64,000 nt of DNA, from NCBI GenBank assembly GCA_030533445.1, contig CM060069.1, positions 1,597,756 to 1,661,755 on the forward strand, in the 5' to 3' direction. Shown here piece after piece: positions 1-12,400 of the stretch. A program made the position numbers and the translations under genes. The first letter of the stretch is position 1, and every line of letters begins with the position of its first letter. This DNA comes from Cyprinodon diabolis. Taxonomy: Eukaryota; Chordata; Actinopteri; Cyprinodontiformes; Cyprinodontidae. The notes beneath the pieces were generated by a model, which ran no database searches, was not told where the DNA came from, and saw only the letters and a list, made by a program, of their open reading frames with translations.

Positions 1-167
1 CTGATATTTTGAATAGAAGTCGCTGTGAACCGTCTGACATTGATTTGAGCTGCTGGCCGGGTTCTTAGATTTATTTGATTAGTGACAGAAATTAGAAGAG
101 CTTTTAAATGCATAACACACTTGGTGCCCCTTCCTAACGCCCTGAGTCTGTGTGTTTCTTTCTGCAG

Positions 168-470
168 AATTCACCAACCATCTGATGGTTACGCCGCAGA
201 GCCCAGTGGTCCAGATCGGCACCAACTTCACGGCTACATGTGTGATCCTCAACACCACAGAAGTCACTGCAGACGATCTCTACTGGAAAACCTACTCCTC
301 CGTCATTCCTAAAGAATACTACACAAAGATTAATGCCTCAGCCGTGTCTGTGACCCTCCCCATCACAGACGAAGAGGAAGCGTGGCTGTTATGTGCCGCC
401 AGGAGTACCACCCACTACGTTCTCCTGAATAAAGCCAAGTTTCTGCATGGAATCTTGATCAAGAAAGGAT
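168..470 (+). CDS. il6st: il6st exon: N-terminal Ig-like domain (D1)
   Basis: The exon opens after TTTCTGCAG and closes at GTAAGT, phase 1 at both ends. It encodes the Ig-like domain that in gp130 contacts the second ligand site. The stretch TPQSPVVQIGTNFTATC matches the start of gp130 D1. A C...W...LLC pattern gives the Ig core, and there are potential N-glycosylation sites at NFT, NTT and NAS. The frame also reads open upstream to an ATG at 152, but that lies in the intron. Confidence 0.85.
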
Positions 471-3400
471 GTAAGTTCACTCAGCTGTAGTCCCACATGC
501 AGTAATCCTGTCTGTCTCCATTGATTCTACTGTTTGATTAACAGTGAATGTTTGTGTGTCTGTGAGGAATCTGTGCTTCACTCTGTTTCTAGTTTGTTTT
601 TCAAATATGTAGAAAATTTCTGGTTATGATGCATCGTTATAACCAAAGTACATTTCACAGCCCAGTGCAGTAATGTTAGCTAAGGGTTTAACTCTGATCC
701 ATGATGGCAGCGCTCTCTGTAGCCGTGATGCACTGAATGAGACGCGTTTAATAAACCTGCTGTAGGATGAAAGGAGGACGAAAGCCGCTGTCACACCTGG
801 AAGATTTAGACCAGCGTGTGCCTGACATGCGAAAAATCTGGCAAAAACGCTGGAATGCTTTGGATAGATTATGAGCATGCTGGAACACGTCATCATATGG
901 CGAGTACGTTGACATCCCGCCGTATGCCAGCGTCTGCCATCATTTCCAGGTCAGTTATCTGATGCAGGGCTCGATGTTAACCATCGCCTGATCTCCCGGG
1001 GTAAGTAGTTTTTATTGTCAGGAGAGTACAAATTTCATTGCATTTGATGAATGATTGCAAAAAAATTTATTTATCACTCAAAATTACTTTAAAATCACCG
1101 ACATTCGATGAAAACGACCCAGAAGCGTTGCAGGCGCCATCTTTGTTGTTTTGTACACATTCTCACCAGATGGCGTGATTCAGCTCTTTGGGAGAGGATT
1201 CTGCAGAGCAGCAGCTGGATGATGAATTTAATCTATACTATAATACACACTAGATTACAAATGATCAGTCAGGGATTAGGAAAATAATAATAATAATTGT
1301 ATCCTCTGTACAGTGATGCAGGTCATACATTAAAACATTTTCATTAAATATTTTTCTGTTAGACATTGGAGTGGTGCATTTAAATGTTATAGAGCTAAAC
1401 ATGCTAGATTGGTGAGTAGTAGTAATGTAAGTTTTTAACCTGTCAAGTTTTTTTTAGATTTTTAACATTACAATTGATATTTTTCCAAGCACACAACAGT
1501 TTAAAGCAAAGTTTAGTTTGAAAGGAATGTGCAGGAAGGATTGAAAAGCATGTTAACACGGTAATGTAGGCTGGAGTTCATTATCTGACGCATGCAGATA
1601 CACACCAGGAACCTGGAAACTTAAAAATGACTGAATTACTAAAAACATTTAGAAAACAAACATGTTTCATTGATATATATACAAAAACGAATATTAGGAA
1701 CTATATTTATCAAACATTATACTGGGCAAGTAAAAATTGTTTCTGGGCAAATTAAATGTGAAAGTCACTTGCCCAAAGTCATGGCGTCTAGCTGATCCTA
1801 AACCTCTGAGTAACTTCTGCGTAACTTATCCCGAACTTCTCTCCAACATATCAGCGTATTTGCCGTGTTCCAGACGAGCGCTGAACGTGTTTCTACCTTC
1901 CAGCTACTGTTTAATGGCGTATTGGCAGCGTTTTGGTATAAAGGGGGTTCACAGGAGGAAACCGTCAGTTCTCCTCCAGACTTCATCCCCATCATAGGGG
2001 GAGCCAGAAGGTGAGTGATGGATCCTCCCTGCGTTCACGCCCACCACCAACACACTTCCTAGCAGACATGACGCTCAATCTGATGCCACCAACAACCTGC
2101 CTTCTTTATTATTTTGTCGGGTGGTAAACAGCAGCTAGGTTAATACCGCGATCAAAGACATCTCTTTCTGCAGGCCGGGCGCATCGCCGCCCCCTCAGGA
2201 CTCATCATTTCCTGGGCATAACGCTGCCGTGCGTCATGCAGAAGTTAGGCTGTCGTTGGACAGAAGTTCTGGACTCGTTATGAATCCTCTATGTTTACGC
2301 CCACAATACAAAGAATCCATAGAAAGGAGCTTCTGGGACGTCAGGCAGACGCTGGAGAAATCAGCAGGGTGTGACAGGGCCTCTTATCTGGGTTTTAAAA
2401 CGTCAAGTGATGTATTATCAAAGCATTCCTAAATGTTTGGGGATCTACCATGTTGTTTCTCTAATATTGTGAAGCCCTACTTTCTAGAAGCAGTCGCTGT
2501 TCTGAAGGAGGGTTTCCTGATTGGTCTCTGCTTGTCCCCACATCAGATCACCCAGAGAAGCCGGAGAATCTGTCATGTAAAGCAATGCAGGAGGTACACT
2601 GGATCTCCGGCAATCTAACCTGTAGGTGGGATTCAGCCAGTCGTCAAACCAAACGTGTCCCAACATTTTACACCCTGTTTGTGGAAGAGTGAGTACCTCC
2701 TGTTACAGCAGAACTCCTAATGTTCTCTTATCTGTAGCTCTACCTTCAGACAAAGAGCCTGAGTTTTGTGACTGGAGCCTTTTTTGATTTTCTTTATGCT
2801 TCATATTGATTGAATAACTTTATTAGTTTCATGGGCTTTTATTAAAGGAAGGAGAAAGTATTTACTGTGTAGAGACCCGTTCAGTTTTAACTTGTGCTAA
2901 ATATCCACATGCGGTCCAGATGCTGACTGATGGTGGCCCGTTCTAAATCATCTTCTTTATTGTAACCACTCAGAACGGTTCTACTCCATCTTTAGGCCTC
3001 TCCTTTGTAACAGTGACTGTGATGCTACGTTCAGACCGCACGCAGCAGAAGCAGCAAAAACACGTTGGGCGGAGCTACTCTATCCTCTCTCTGCCTGGAA
3101 CAATGGCGGCTATATTAGCTGTGATCAGCGGGTAGAAAGTAGTTAGAATCTATGTTGAAGTGAGAAAGTCCTCCTGAAAACATGGTCTGTGCAGTCAGTT
3201 CATCCAGATTACCATCCTGCCTTCAAAGAATATTTCTCTGTGGGAGCCGCTCAGACCCCCACATACCGGTGCTGCGCTGTCACTGGGAATCCCCAGCAGC
3301 AGCTGCCTCAGGCCCGCTCGCCTCTTGGGGGTTTTCCCCTCCTGTTGGTGGCGGCTGGAAGTAGATGTTAGCGTTTTTCAGGTCTGTGCTACAAACTGCA

Positions 3401-6400
3401 GGCAGCAGGATAATAAAAGCCAACATATTCTGCCGGCAGGTTTCTACATTTGAAGTTAATTTAGACGTTAATAAACTGTTTCAGAGGAGTGATCATAGCG
3501 CTCTGCATCAGCAGTGCTGCGTCTGACTCCCTGCCAGCTCCCAGATCAGCTTCTCTCATTGGTTGATGAGGCACGTCCAGCAGATAAAGTTACATTTTTC
3601 TCCAGCTGCTGCTTCTGAAGCACGTAGCTTGCCTCAGATGCTTAGAAGGTCGTGAGGCGCTGCTCCTGCTGTGGATGCGCTGAGGGAACTTTTGATGCAC
3701 CTTGATGAGCATCAACCACTGACTTTGCATGTTAACTAGCTGCTTGTGCTGCCTGCACTCTGAACATAGTATTATTATCTCCCCTGTCTGCTTCCTTTTG
3801 GTTCCTTCTGTTCTAGATCACACTAAAAACAGCATTAATCTACAGTTGGCCTATGATCATTAAGGAGGCAGCATCACTGCATAGTTCTAATCTCAACAGT
3901 TTATACAAGCACTAAGGTAGTATTGGGTAGCTTTAGCATTGGATAGCATTACAGTAGCTTTTCTATGAGGTAGTTGTAGCATCTATTGGCATTGGCATGA
4001 GGAAGCATTAACAGCGTTAGCATTTGGCTCATTAATTCTATTCAGTTTATTTCTATAGCTCCAATTCACATCATGTCATCTCAGGTCACTTTCCAGTTCA
4101 CCAGATCATCCAGTCAGATTGATTCAAAGTTTTCTATCTAAGGAAAACCAGCTGATTGCATCGACTCATTGACTCTTCAGCAATCCCTCACACTAAGCAT
4201 GCTTGTAGCGACAGTGGAGAGGAAAAACTCCATGAAATAAACTTAATAAAATTTAAATTGAATTGAATTGTAGTGTTAGCACTAGATATCGTCAGCATTA
4301 GGGAACGGTAGTATGAAGAAAATCTAGCATTGGATAGCAGTAGCAATGTGTAGTGTTAGCACAAGGTAGCATTAGCATGAAGTAGATTTAGCATTAGAAA
4401 GCAGTAGCATTTTTTAGTGTTAGCACTAGGTATCGTTAGCACGAGGTAGCGTTAGCATGAAGTAGATCCAGCTTTAGGAAGCATTAGCATTGTGTAGTGT
4501 TAGCACTTGGTATCATTAGCATGAGATAGCGTTAACATGAAGTAGATTAGAAAGCATTAGCATTGTGTAGTGTTAGCACTTGATATCATTAGCACGAGAT
4601 AGCGTTAGCATGAAGTAGATGTAGCATTACAAAGCATTAGCATTGTGTAGTGTTAGCACTTGATATCATTAGCACGAGGTAGCATTAGCATGAAGTATTC
4701 TTAGCATTGGGTGGCTAACTATAATGATGAAGCAGTCATAGCTGCATAAAATGTAATTTGATGATTGTTTCATGTTAGAGGATGAGTTTTTCTATAAAGT
4801 CAAAAAAACAGGCCAATAAAATAAGTTTTTAAATATCTGAGGTGATATGTGTTGTTAGCATGAGCGCTAAGCCCTTAGGTTGGGCCTTCACAGCCGCCTA
4901 CACAGACGCTGCTTTATGGCGGAACGGTGATGTAAACCGAAGGAAGATCTGTCAGGCTGCAGATGTTTGGCTTCTCAGCAGAACGCAGATTTAGAAAGCA
5001 AACCCACACATGGCCCTCGCTTGTGTGAAGTTGTTAGATTGCATGTCTTTGGCCCCGTCCACACGAAGTCAAAACGAACACGAAACGCTAATATTTTCCA
5101 GAACGTTTGTCGTAAAGACGGAGACGTAAAATAAATGTGATCGACCACATGAATGCATGAAAACGCTGCAAAATGTATGCCAGGCCTGTAAGTGGCGCTG
5201 TGGTGCCAAAGCAAAAATAGGCGACGAAATGTTGGGCATGCGCACTAATATTTTTACATGGTTGCCCTGCGGGTCCATTTTGGTGGTTCAGTCAGATTCA
5301 GGTGCTGAACTATGTGGTGGATATTGCTCTGTTCTTCCTGGAGATATTCCAGAAGAAGAAGATTCTGTTGTAAGCCCGACAGCAGGGTGAGTAGCATGAG
5401 CAGCAACCATTCAACACAGTACGGCGCCATTGTTGTTGTGATACTGTTTCGCGCATGCGTGTTTAGAGGCGACGCTATGACGCATGCGTGTTTAGAGGCG
5501 ACGCTATGACGCATGCGTGTAAAAAAAAAAAATGCGGTTAGAGCTTAAAGATGGAAACGCGAAAACGGCGTTTCAAAATCTTCCCACTCTGAAGGCTGAA
5601 TAAAAAAAAGATCGTTTACAGACCCCTAAAACGCCGGCTTCGTGTGGATGAGAGGCTGGTTTGGTGAAAAATTTGTGCGTTTAGGCCAGGGTTCGACTTC
5701 GTGTGGAAGGGGCCTTAATTTGGTGGAATGTTTGAAGGACTAAACTGATCACTTTTTTCTTCTTTGTTTAGACATCCGGGCCGAATATTTAACGTTACAA
5801 CGCAGGACACCAAGATCACTGTGCCTATGGGTGTCTTCCCTCACCACACGTCGCTGGTTGTCAGAGTGGTGGCACACAATTTACTGGGAAAAGCAGAGTC
5901 TGAGCCTCTGGAGAAAGAAGCTAAAGAATTTGGTAAGTAGACGTTTGGAAATGCTGATGTTTTTATGGCCTTTCTGTTCTGCAGCCTCCGCTGGGGTCTT
6001 CCCCTGACTGTTTGGTTGATCTTTTCCAGTGAAAACATTTCCTCCGTCCAATGTGAAAGTCATTGCTGAGAAGATGTTTCCTACTTCACTTCTTACCGAA
6101 TGGGAACATCCCATTGAACGCGTGTATTTAAAGCTGGCTTATCAAATCCGATTCTGCCCGCATGGATCCCACGCGTGGAGACATGTAAGTGTAAGTTCAC
6201 AGATGGAAAGTGTTAATGTCGCCATTCTCAGCTCCTCTGACCTTCAGGATGAAAGGCAGGAGCTTTTCTATCTCTTCTCCATCTTAGGGTGAAAACATGC
6301 TAATGTTTGTTGATTTACAGTGTTTTTTTCCAACCTAGTTGCTGGTTGAGGAAGTTTTTAGATGTCACAGCAGAGCGCTCTGTTTTACAGGTCCCTGAAG

Positions 6401-9400
6401 AATATACAGAGAAAGACATCACTTCCTTCAGGCTGCAGAAGCTTCGACCTTTCCAGCAGTATGACGTTCAGGTGCGCTGCAAAAGCAGGCGCGGAGGCTA
6501 CTGGAGCGACTGGAGCGCCAATGTGACTCAAACAACACCAGAGGACGGTACGTGCTCCGCTTTCATCCTCAGACCGATGATTAAGGAGATGGATTATAGC
6601 CTGAACATCACGGCAGGTCACATCGTCTGGACCTGCCCTAATGGCAGCAGAGTTTCCACTAAAATCCGAGTTTAGAAGCTCCTCTCTGATTGGTTGATGT
6701 TTATGACGGACCGGTGGTCAGAGCATCACAGAGCACAGGGTTTCCACGGGTCATTAAATCAATTTCATTTAAATTAAACTGATTTAATGGCATTAAAATT
6801 CATTAAATGTATCAGTAGCATTAAAATGAAAAACAGTTTGCAGGCAGTGTTGCCAACTCAGCGACTTTGTTGCTATATTCAGCGACTTTTCAGACCCCTC
6901 CAGCGACTACTTTTCAAAAAAGCGACTAGCGACAAATCTGGCGACTTTTTACGGTGTCCCTGGCGGCTTTTGGAGACTCTTACGTGAAAGCATGTATTGT
7001 TCCTACTCTGCCGTGGGGCGCCTCCCCCATCCTAACCCCGTTCTCCCTCCCGCAGGAGTCCCTCTCAGCGCTGCAGTCAGAGCCGCAGGATGTTTACCCT
7101 CAGCGTCCAGACTGCAAATGAAGCGCGCATGCGCCGGGATTGACGGCGCAAATTGATCACAATAATTAAAATATATAAATAAAAACTAAATAAATAAACA
7201 TTAATGGACAGAAAAAAGTAGCTCTATATATTGTTTAGTAAAGTGAGTAAAAACACTATTATATAGTGTTTTAACTCACTTTTTGTCTTTCTGTAACGAC
7301 ATTATTTCTCCCACAGCATCAATAACATGCGCATCACTTCCTGTGGCAGATTATGCAAATTAGGCGATGGCGTCATTTAGCAACTTCTAGCACAGCCAAT
7401 AGCTACTTTCCTTACTGAGGAGTTGGCAACAGTGTTTGCAGGTTGCAGACATATTGGTACCGTGTGTTTGGGAGGCAGAGAAAAGGCTAGAGAACGGGAA
7501 AATGCTCAATTAAAGATGACCAAGGAGTTTTTGTTTGAAGCTCGGCAAAATGGGTGTTGATGCTTTAAAATCTCACATGCAGTCGGACCCTGGGATCAGC
7601 TGCCAGGAGCAGACAGCAGATAATCAGCGCAGTCACGTCCTCAGTAGCTACCTCCGCTAACAGCACAGCATCAGCTGGAGGAAGCACTCCCGCCGCTAAC
7701 GTTGGAAAATAACATTAGGATCCAATGCAGCACTGCATGCAGAGGTGCTCTGGTGTCCAAACACAGCCGTGCATCAAGCTTCTGATGAATCTGATCCCAG
7801 TAGTTCCAGGCAAGCAAAAAAGTTCAAAAACAATCCACTGGACTTTGTTTCCAGGTTTGAAGACGTTTCTCTTCCATCCAGGAAGATTTTTCAATTCAAA
7901 ATGTCAGAAATAGCGTTGAGTTCCAGGTTTTATCCAGCAGCCCAACTAAGCCTGGTTTTAAATTAGAGACCTGTTCAGTGGGTCGTTTATGACGGGGAAG
8001 TAAAGCGACCAGCGGCGGGTGGATCAACCGGAAAATCTCCTGTTTGCTTTCATCGTAGCTACAGAGGAAATGTCTGCTCCTGTCTGTGGTCACATTTGGA
8101 AGCAGCCCCCCCCCCCCCCCACCCCAAAAAAAAAAAAAAAAAAACCCCAGCAATGTATGACTGCAGACATGATGGATCCTGGTTGACCTTCTTCTTTGTG
8201 ACTCAGGCCCGGCCAGTAAACCAGATTTGTGGATGCTGTATGCGGGTGGTGGAGAGGTGCAGCTGGTTTGCAAGGTAAAACTAATCCTTCGTTTATCCAC
8301 CCTTCCCTGTTATCCTCACCTAAGAGCATGTCTCTATCTGTGACTCTGACCTTTCAGGATCCTGAAATTCCCAACGGAAGGATCACAGCTTTCAACGTAA
8401 CGATCCAGGGCAGCAGAAATGACAGCGGTGAGCAGGAGGTGGTCCCAGTTCAGCAGTCTGGAGCCACCTGGATGTCCAGGCAGGGGATCACTCCGCTCAG
8501 AAGGGTTTCTCTGGCCAACCAAATGTTCATCAAAGCGTGCGCCACAGCCAGCAACTCTGTGGGGACTTCTCCAAAGGCGTGTTTGCACGTGCCATCAAGC
8601 CTGTCCGGTAGGTCGTCCCTGCAGCACGTTTCAACACCAAGGTTCAGCGATTAGAAGAGGCGGGACCTGAGCTGAACGGCTGATCCCAGTGGAACACAGA
8701 CACAGTCTGCTGATGGTGGAAATATTTATGTTCCCAGTCAGACGATATTTGGTAGTTTTTCCATCTGTTAAACAGGCAGAGCTTTTTCTAGGTGCTCTGT
8801 AGGGACGGGCATTAGCGTTGAAATGGCGTCATCTGGCCGCGATGACATCAGCGACAAGTCATATTTAAATGTCAAATCATTCTGGCTTTAACATGTATAT
8901 AAATGTACTCTTTAGACCATATTGTCCCAAAAGTTAGAACATTTCTATTTAAAAAAAAAACGTCCTGCTAGCATGGCTAACCATTCTGTCCGGGTCGTCC
9001 CGGTGAAACGCTCTCTTACACACAGTGACGTGACGTCCTCCTCAGAATGAGCCTGCACCGTTTGACTTCTTTCATCAGATAAACAGAATCCAGAACAGCT
9101 GTTAATATCCGCAGCTTTATAAAAGAAATATCTGCTTAATGCTAGCATGTTAGCTCAGTGCTAACATGTGTGCTTCTCTCCCAGGGAGACACAGAGTGGA
9201 AGGAATGAAGGTGTGGAGCCAGGATGGCCAGATGTTTGTGGAGTGGAAACGGCCCAACAGTTCAGCTGTTTCAGAGTACGTGATCCAGTGGTCCAACCGC
9301 ACCGACACAGACTGGCAGAGAGAAAACGGACGCACCACCAAAACCGCCGTTAAAGGTACAGTTTTCCTGCTAGGCTGCAGACTCCTCCTCTCTCATTGGA

Positions 9401-12400
9401 TTCTCACACGTGGGGGCCTGTAAAGTCAGCCTCAGCTGGTGCCCAGTGCGGCGCTGCAGGTCAGGCTCTCATCCACCCTGTTTTCTCCCTCCCATCCAGG
9501 GAAGCTGCAGAGCTTCGTCTGCTACAACATATCGGTGTATCCCATCAGGGCTGGGTGGCTCTTGAAGCCCACGAGTCTAGAAGCCTATCTGGAGCAAGGA
9601 GGTGAGAAGAAGCGTTTATCTCTTTGTTTCTTCTTTATTTACCTGAGGACAGGAAGTCCAGCACTCAGCAGCTGAAGGCCGGATCCGCTGGGTGGAGATG
9701 GGGCATCATCTTGGTCTACAGGTGGTTTAGGAAATGACAGCAACGTCTTGAAACCAATTTCTGTCAAGTCACAGACCAGATGTCTTTTATTAGGACCTTA
9801 TTACATAATAAAACAACACAGACTAGTCTATAACGGTGAGATAAAATGAAAAGTTTTCTCACTAATACAAACCAGGAACTGTTGCTTTTTTTCCTATTCA
9901 TTCCTCCTGAGGCGGTGCTCCGACCCCCCAATCAGCAAGTCTTAACTGATCTACTTCTGGACTTTAACTAGGCCGGTCTGATTGTGTAATTGTGGATCTA
10001 AACCATCCATAGTATCCGTGTCTGGATGTTGAGGCGGGTTCTCCTGCTGCAAGGGGAACCTTCCTCCTACACTCAGGTCTACTGCAGCCTCCAGCAGGTT
10101 TTTAAGACGTTCTTCACTTATTTATTGGACCTGTCACCATGGTAACCAATCCCTGTCACGTGTGACGGTTGTTCCTATAGATGCTGAGTCTTGGTAGCTA
10201 ACGCTAACTGACTTTAATCACCTTAAATCTTTTTTTTTTAATCCGTCTGTTTTACCGTGCAACAGAATTCAACATTGCATATAAAAATGGGTCATTTATT
10301 CATACCCACAATGCCCCCTGTAATTACACTGGGTCCCCGTTAGGGGGCGCCATCCCACTGCCCTAATATCTGTAGGAAGCCCTACAGCTACTGCAGGGTG
10401 GAGCCCATGGAGCTAACCGCTGTATCCAGAAAGTCATGTGACCGATCCAGGGGCTGTTTCTGACTGACTGTGTTTAAAATCCTATCTGTCAACATGATAA
10501 ATCTGTTCAAATAATGTCTCAGCTTTTGTGGTTTATCATTAAAATCATCCAGAATTATGGAGCCTAAAAGGAATAGAAACGTTTCAGCCATTTTTATTCT
10601 CATTTTCTTGTTGTCATCCTTTTCCTCTCAGTTATCACTCATCTCAGTTGAAGTTAATTTCAAATTGGCTCTTAGTTTATTTACAGTTTTTACTCAACTG
10701 ATTGTTTTAATATCAAAGATATTTTCAATTTAAACATGGATATGAAATAATAGAATATAACCTCCAATAACTTCAATGTTATCATTGTTCTAGGTCATCA
10801 AATCAATTCAGTTCAGTCTGTCCAATCAGCTGCCTGTAATGTCTTTAAATGTCCAGCAGGTGTCAGTAATCTGTGAGACAGAATCAATGCAGCATCAATA
10901 CAGTTTGGCTTCAAGATGCCTCGTTAACCATCACTAAATAGTGCTGATGCCAGCATCCATATCAGGTTGGGTGGAGGCTTGAAATGCAGAGACGGACGCT
11001 GAGGTGGATTCATGCAGATTTATTAACAAAAAGGTGGCAACTGAAGCAAAAATCCCAAAAAATAATTAAATAAGGAAATACGAAAATCTACAAGACATCA
11101 GGGAAAACACAGATGAGGCGCCAAGAGACTGAACCAGCAAACAGTAACTAAACAGGTGGTGTATAAATGGGAGGCTGAACAGAAACCTGGCTGATTGGGA
11201 GCAGGTGTGGATGGAAGGAGCTAGAAGAGAGCGAGGGGAAAGGAGACTGAAACATGAAGGCCACGGAGGGTAAACAAGGAATACATAAGAACTCAAATGC
11301 AACCAGAAAAAAACAGAATGGAAATAATACCAATAAAAGTAGAAAACAGAAAAACATGGTTTAAAGTGAAATGAAGACTTAAGACAGACCAAAAAGTGCA
11401 GAATCCCAGAAGTCCAGCAGAGAAACAGAAAGCCCGCTTCCAGGAGGGAGGGATCAGGAAAACACAGTTTGAAAAGAACGAGATTCGTTACGTCTATCTG
11501 AAAAACTTATGTTTAAAAAGAAGTGGAGGTAAAAAAAAAATCTGAGGAAACGTCAAAGTTACTCTTAAGATGTTTCTTTGATTCAAACAGTTGAACCTTT
11601 GAATTGCATGTTTATCCGTTTGTTTTTTTATTTAGAAAAGCTTATTTTCTGCTCGCAGCAAAAATGGAACCAAATAGTCTCCATAAATGTCGGTTTCTTC
11701 CTGTCTGTGGTGCTGGAATAAATGCATCTGGTTCACTGAAGGATTCTGGTTCTGTTCCAGCTCCTCTAGAGGGTCCGTCTGTGACCAGGACCGTCCCAGA
11801 ATACGATCATGCTGTGCTGGAGTGGAGCCCCGTCCCGCTGGACCGCAGGCAGGGCTTCATCACCAACTGCACCGTGTTCTACAGAAGGAACAATAAGCCT
11901 CCCGGTACGTATGCTAAGCCTCCCGGTACGTACGCTAAGCCTCCCGGTACGTATGCTAAGCCTCCCGGTACGTACGCTAAGCCTCCCGGTACGTATGCTA
12001 AGCCTCCCGGTACGTACGCTAAGCCTCCCGGTACGTACGCTAAGCCTCCCGGTACGTACGCTAAGCCTCCCGGTACGTACGCTAAGCCTCCCGGTACGTA
12101 CGCTAACCCCGCAGACCTCAGGGTCGCCACGGTCTGCCTAACCTGCTGCTTCCGTTTGGTCCCTCCAGAACTCATCGCTGTCCCAGCTAATGCCACCTCC
12201 ATCACCCTGACCCAGCTGTCGGGCAACACCAAGTACGAGGTGTGGGTTGGAGTGTCAACCCTTGCGGGCATGAGGAACGGCACCCCGCACTCATTCAACA
12301 CCCTGAAACACGGTGAGTCTGTGGAAGAGACGGTGGACTCTGACCCCCATGGAGGATGATGAAGATGATGTGAACTGTTTTGGTCTCTCAGCTCCAGGAA

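Noticed and set aside
1737..1997. 86-codon frame in the first il6st intron
   Set aside because: No domain, and an overlapping frame of similar size on the other strand; likely transposon debris.
10975..11480. Candidate dispersed repeat or retroviral-like segment
   Set aside because: Looks repetitive in style, but no second copy, terminal repeat or coding part is visible here.
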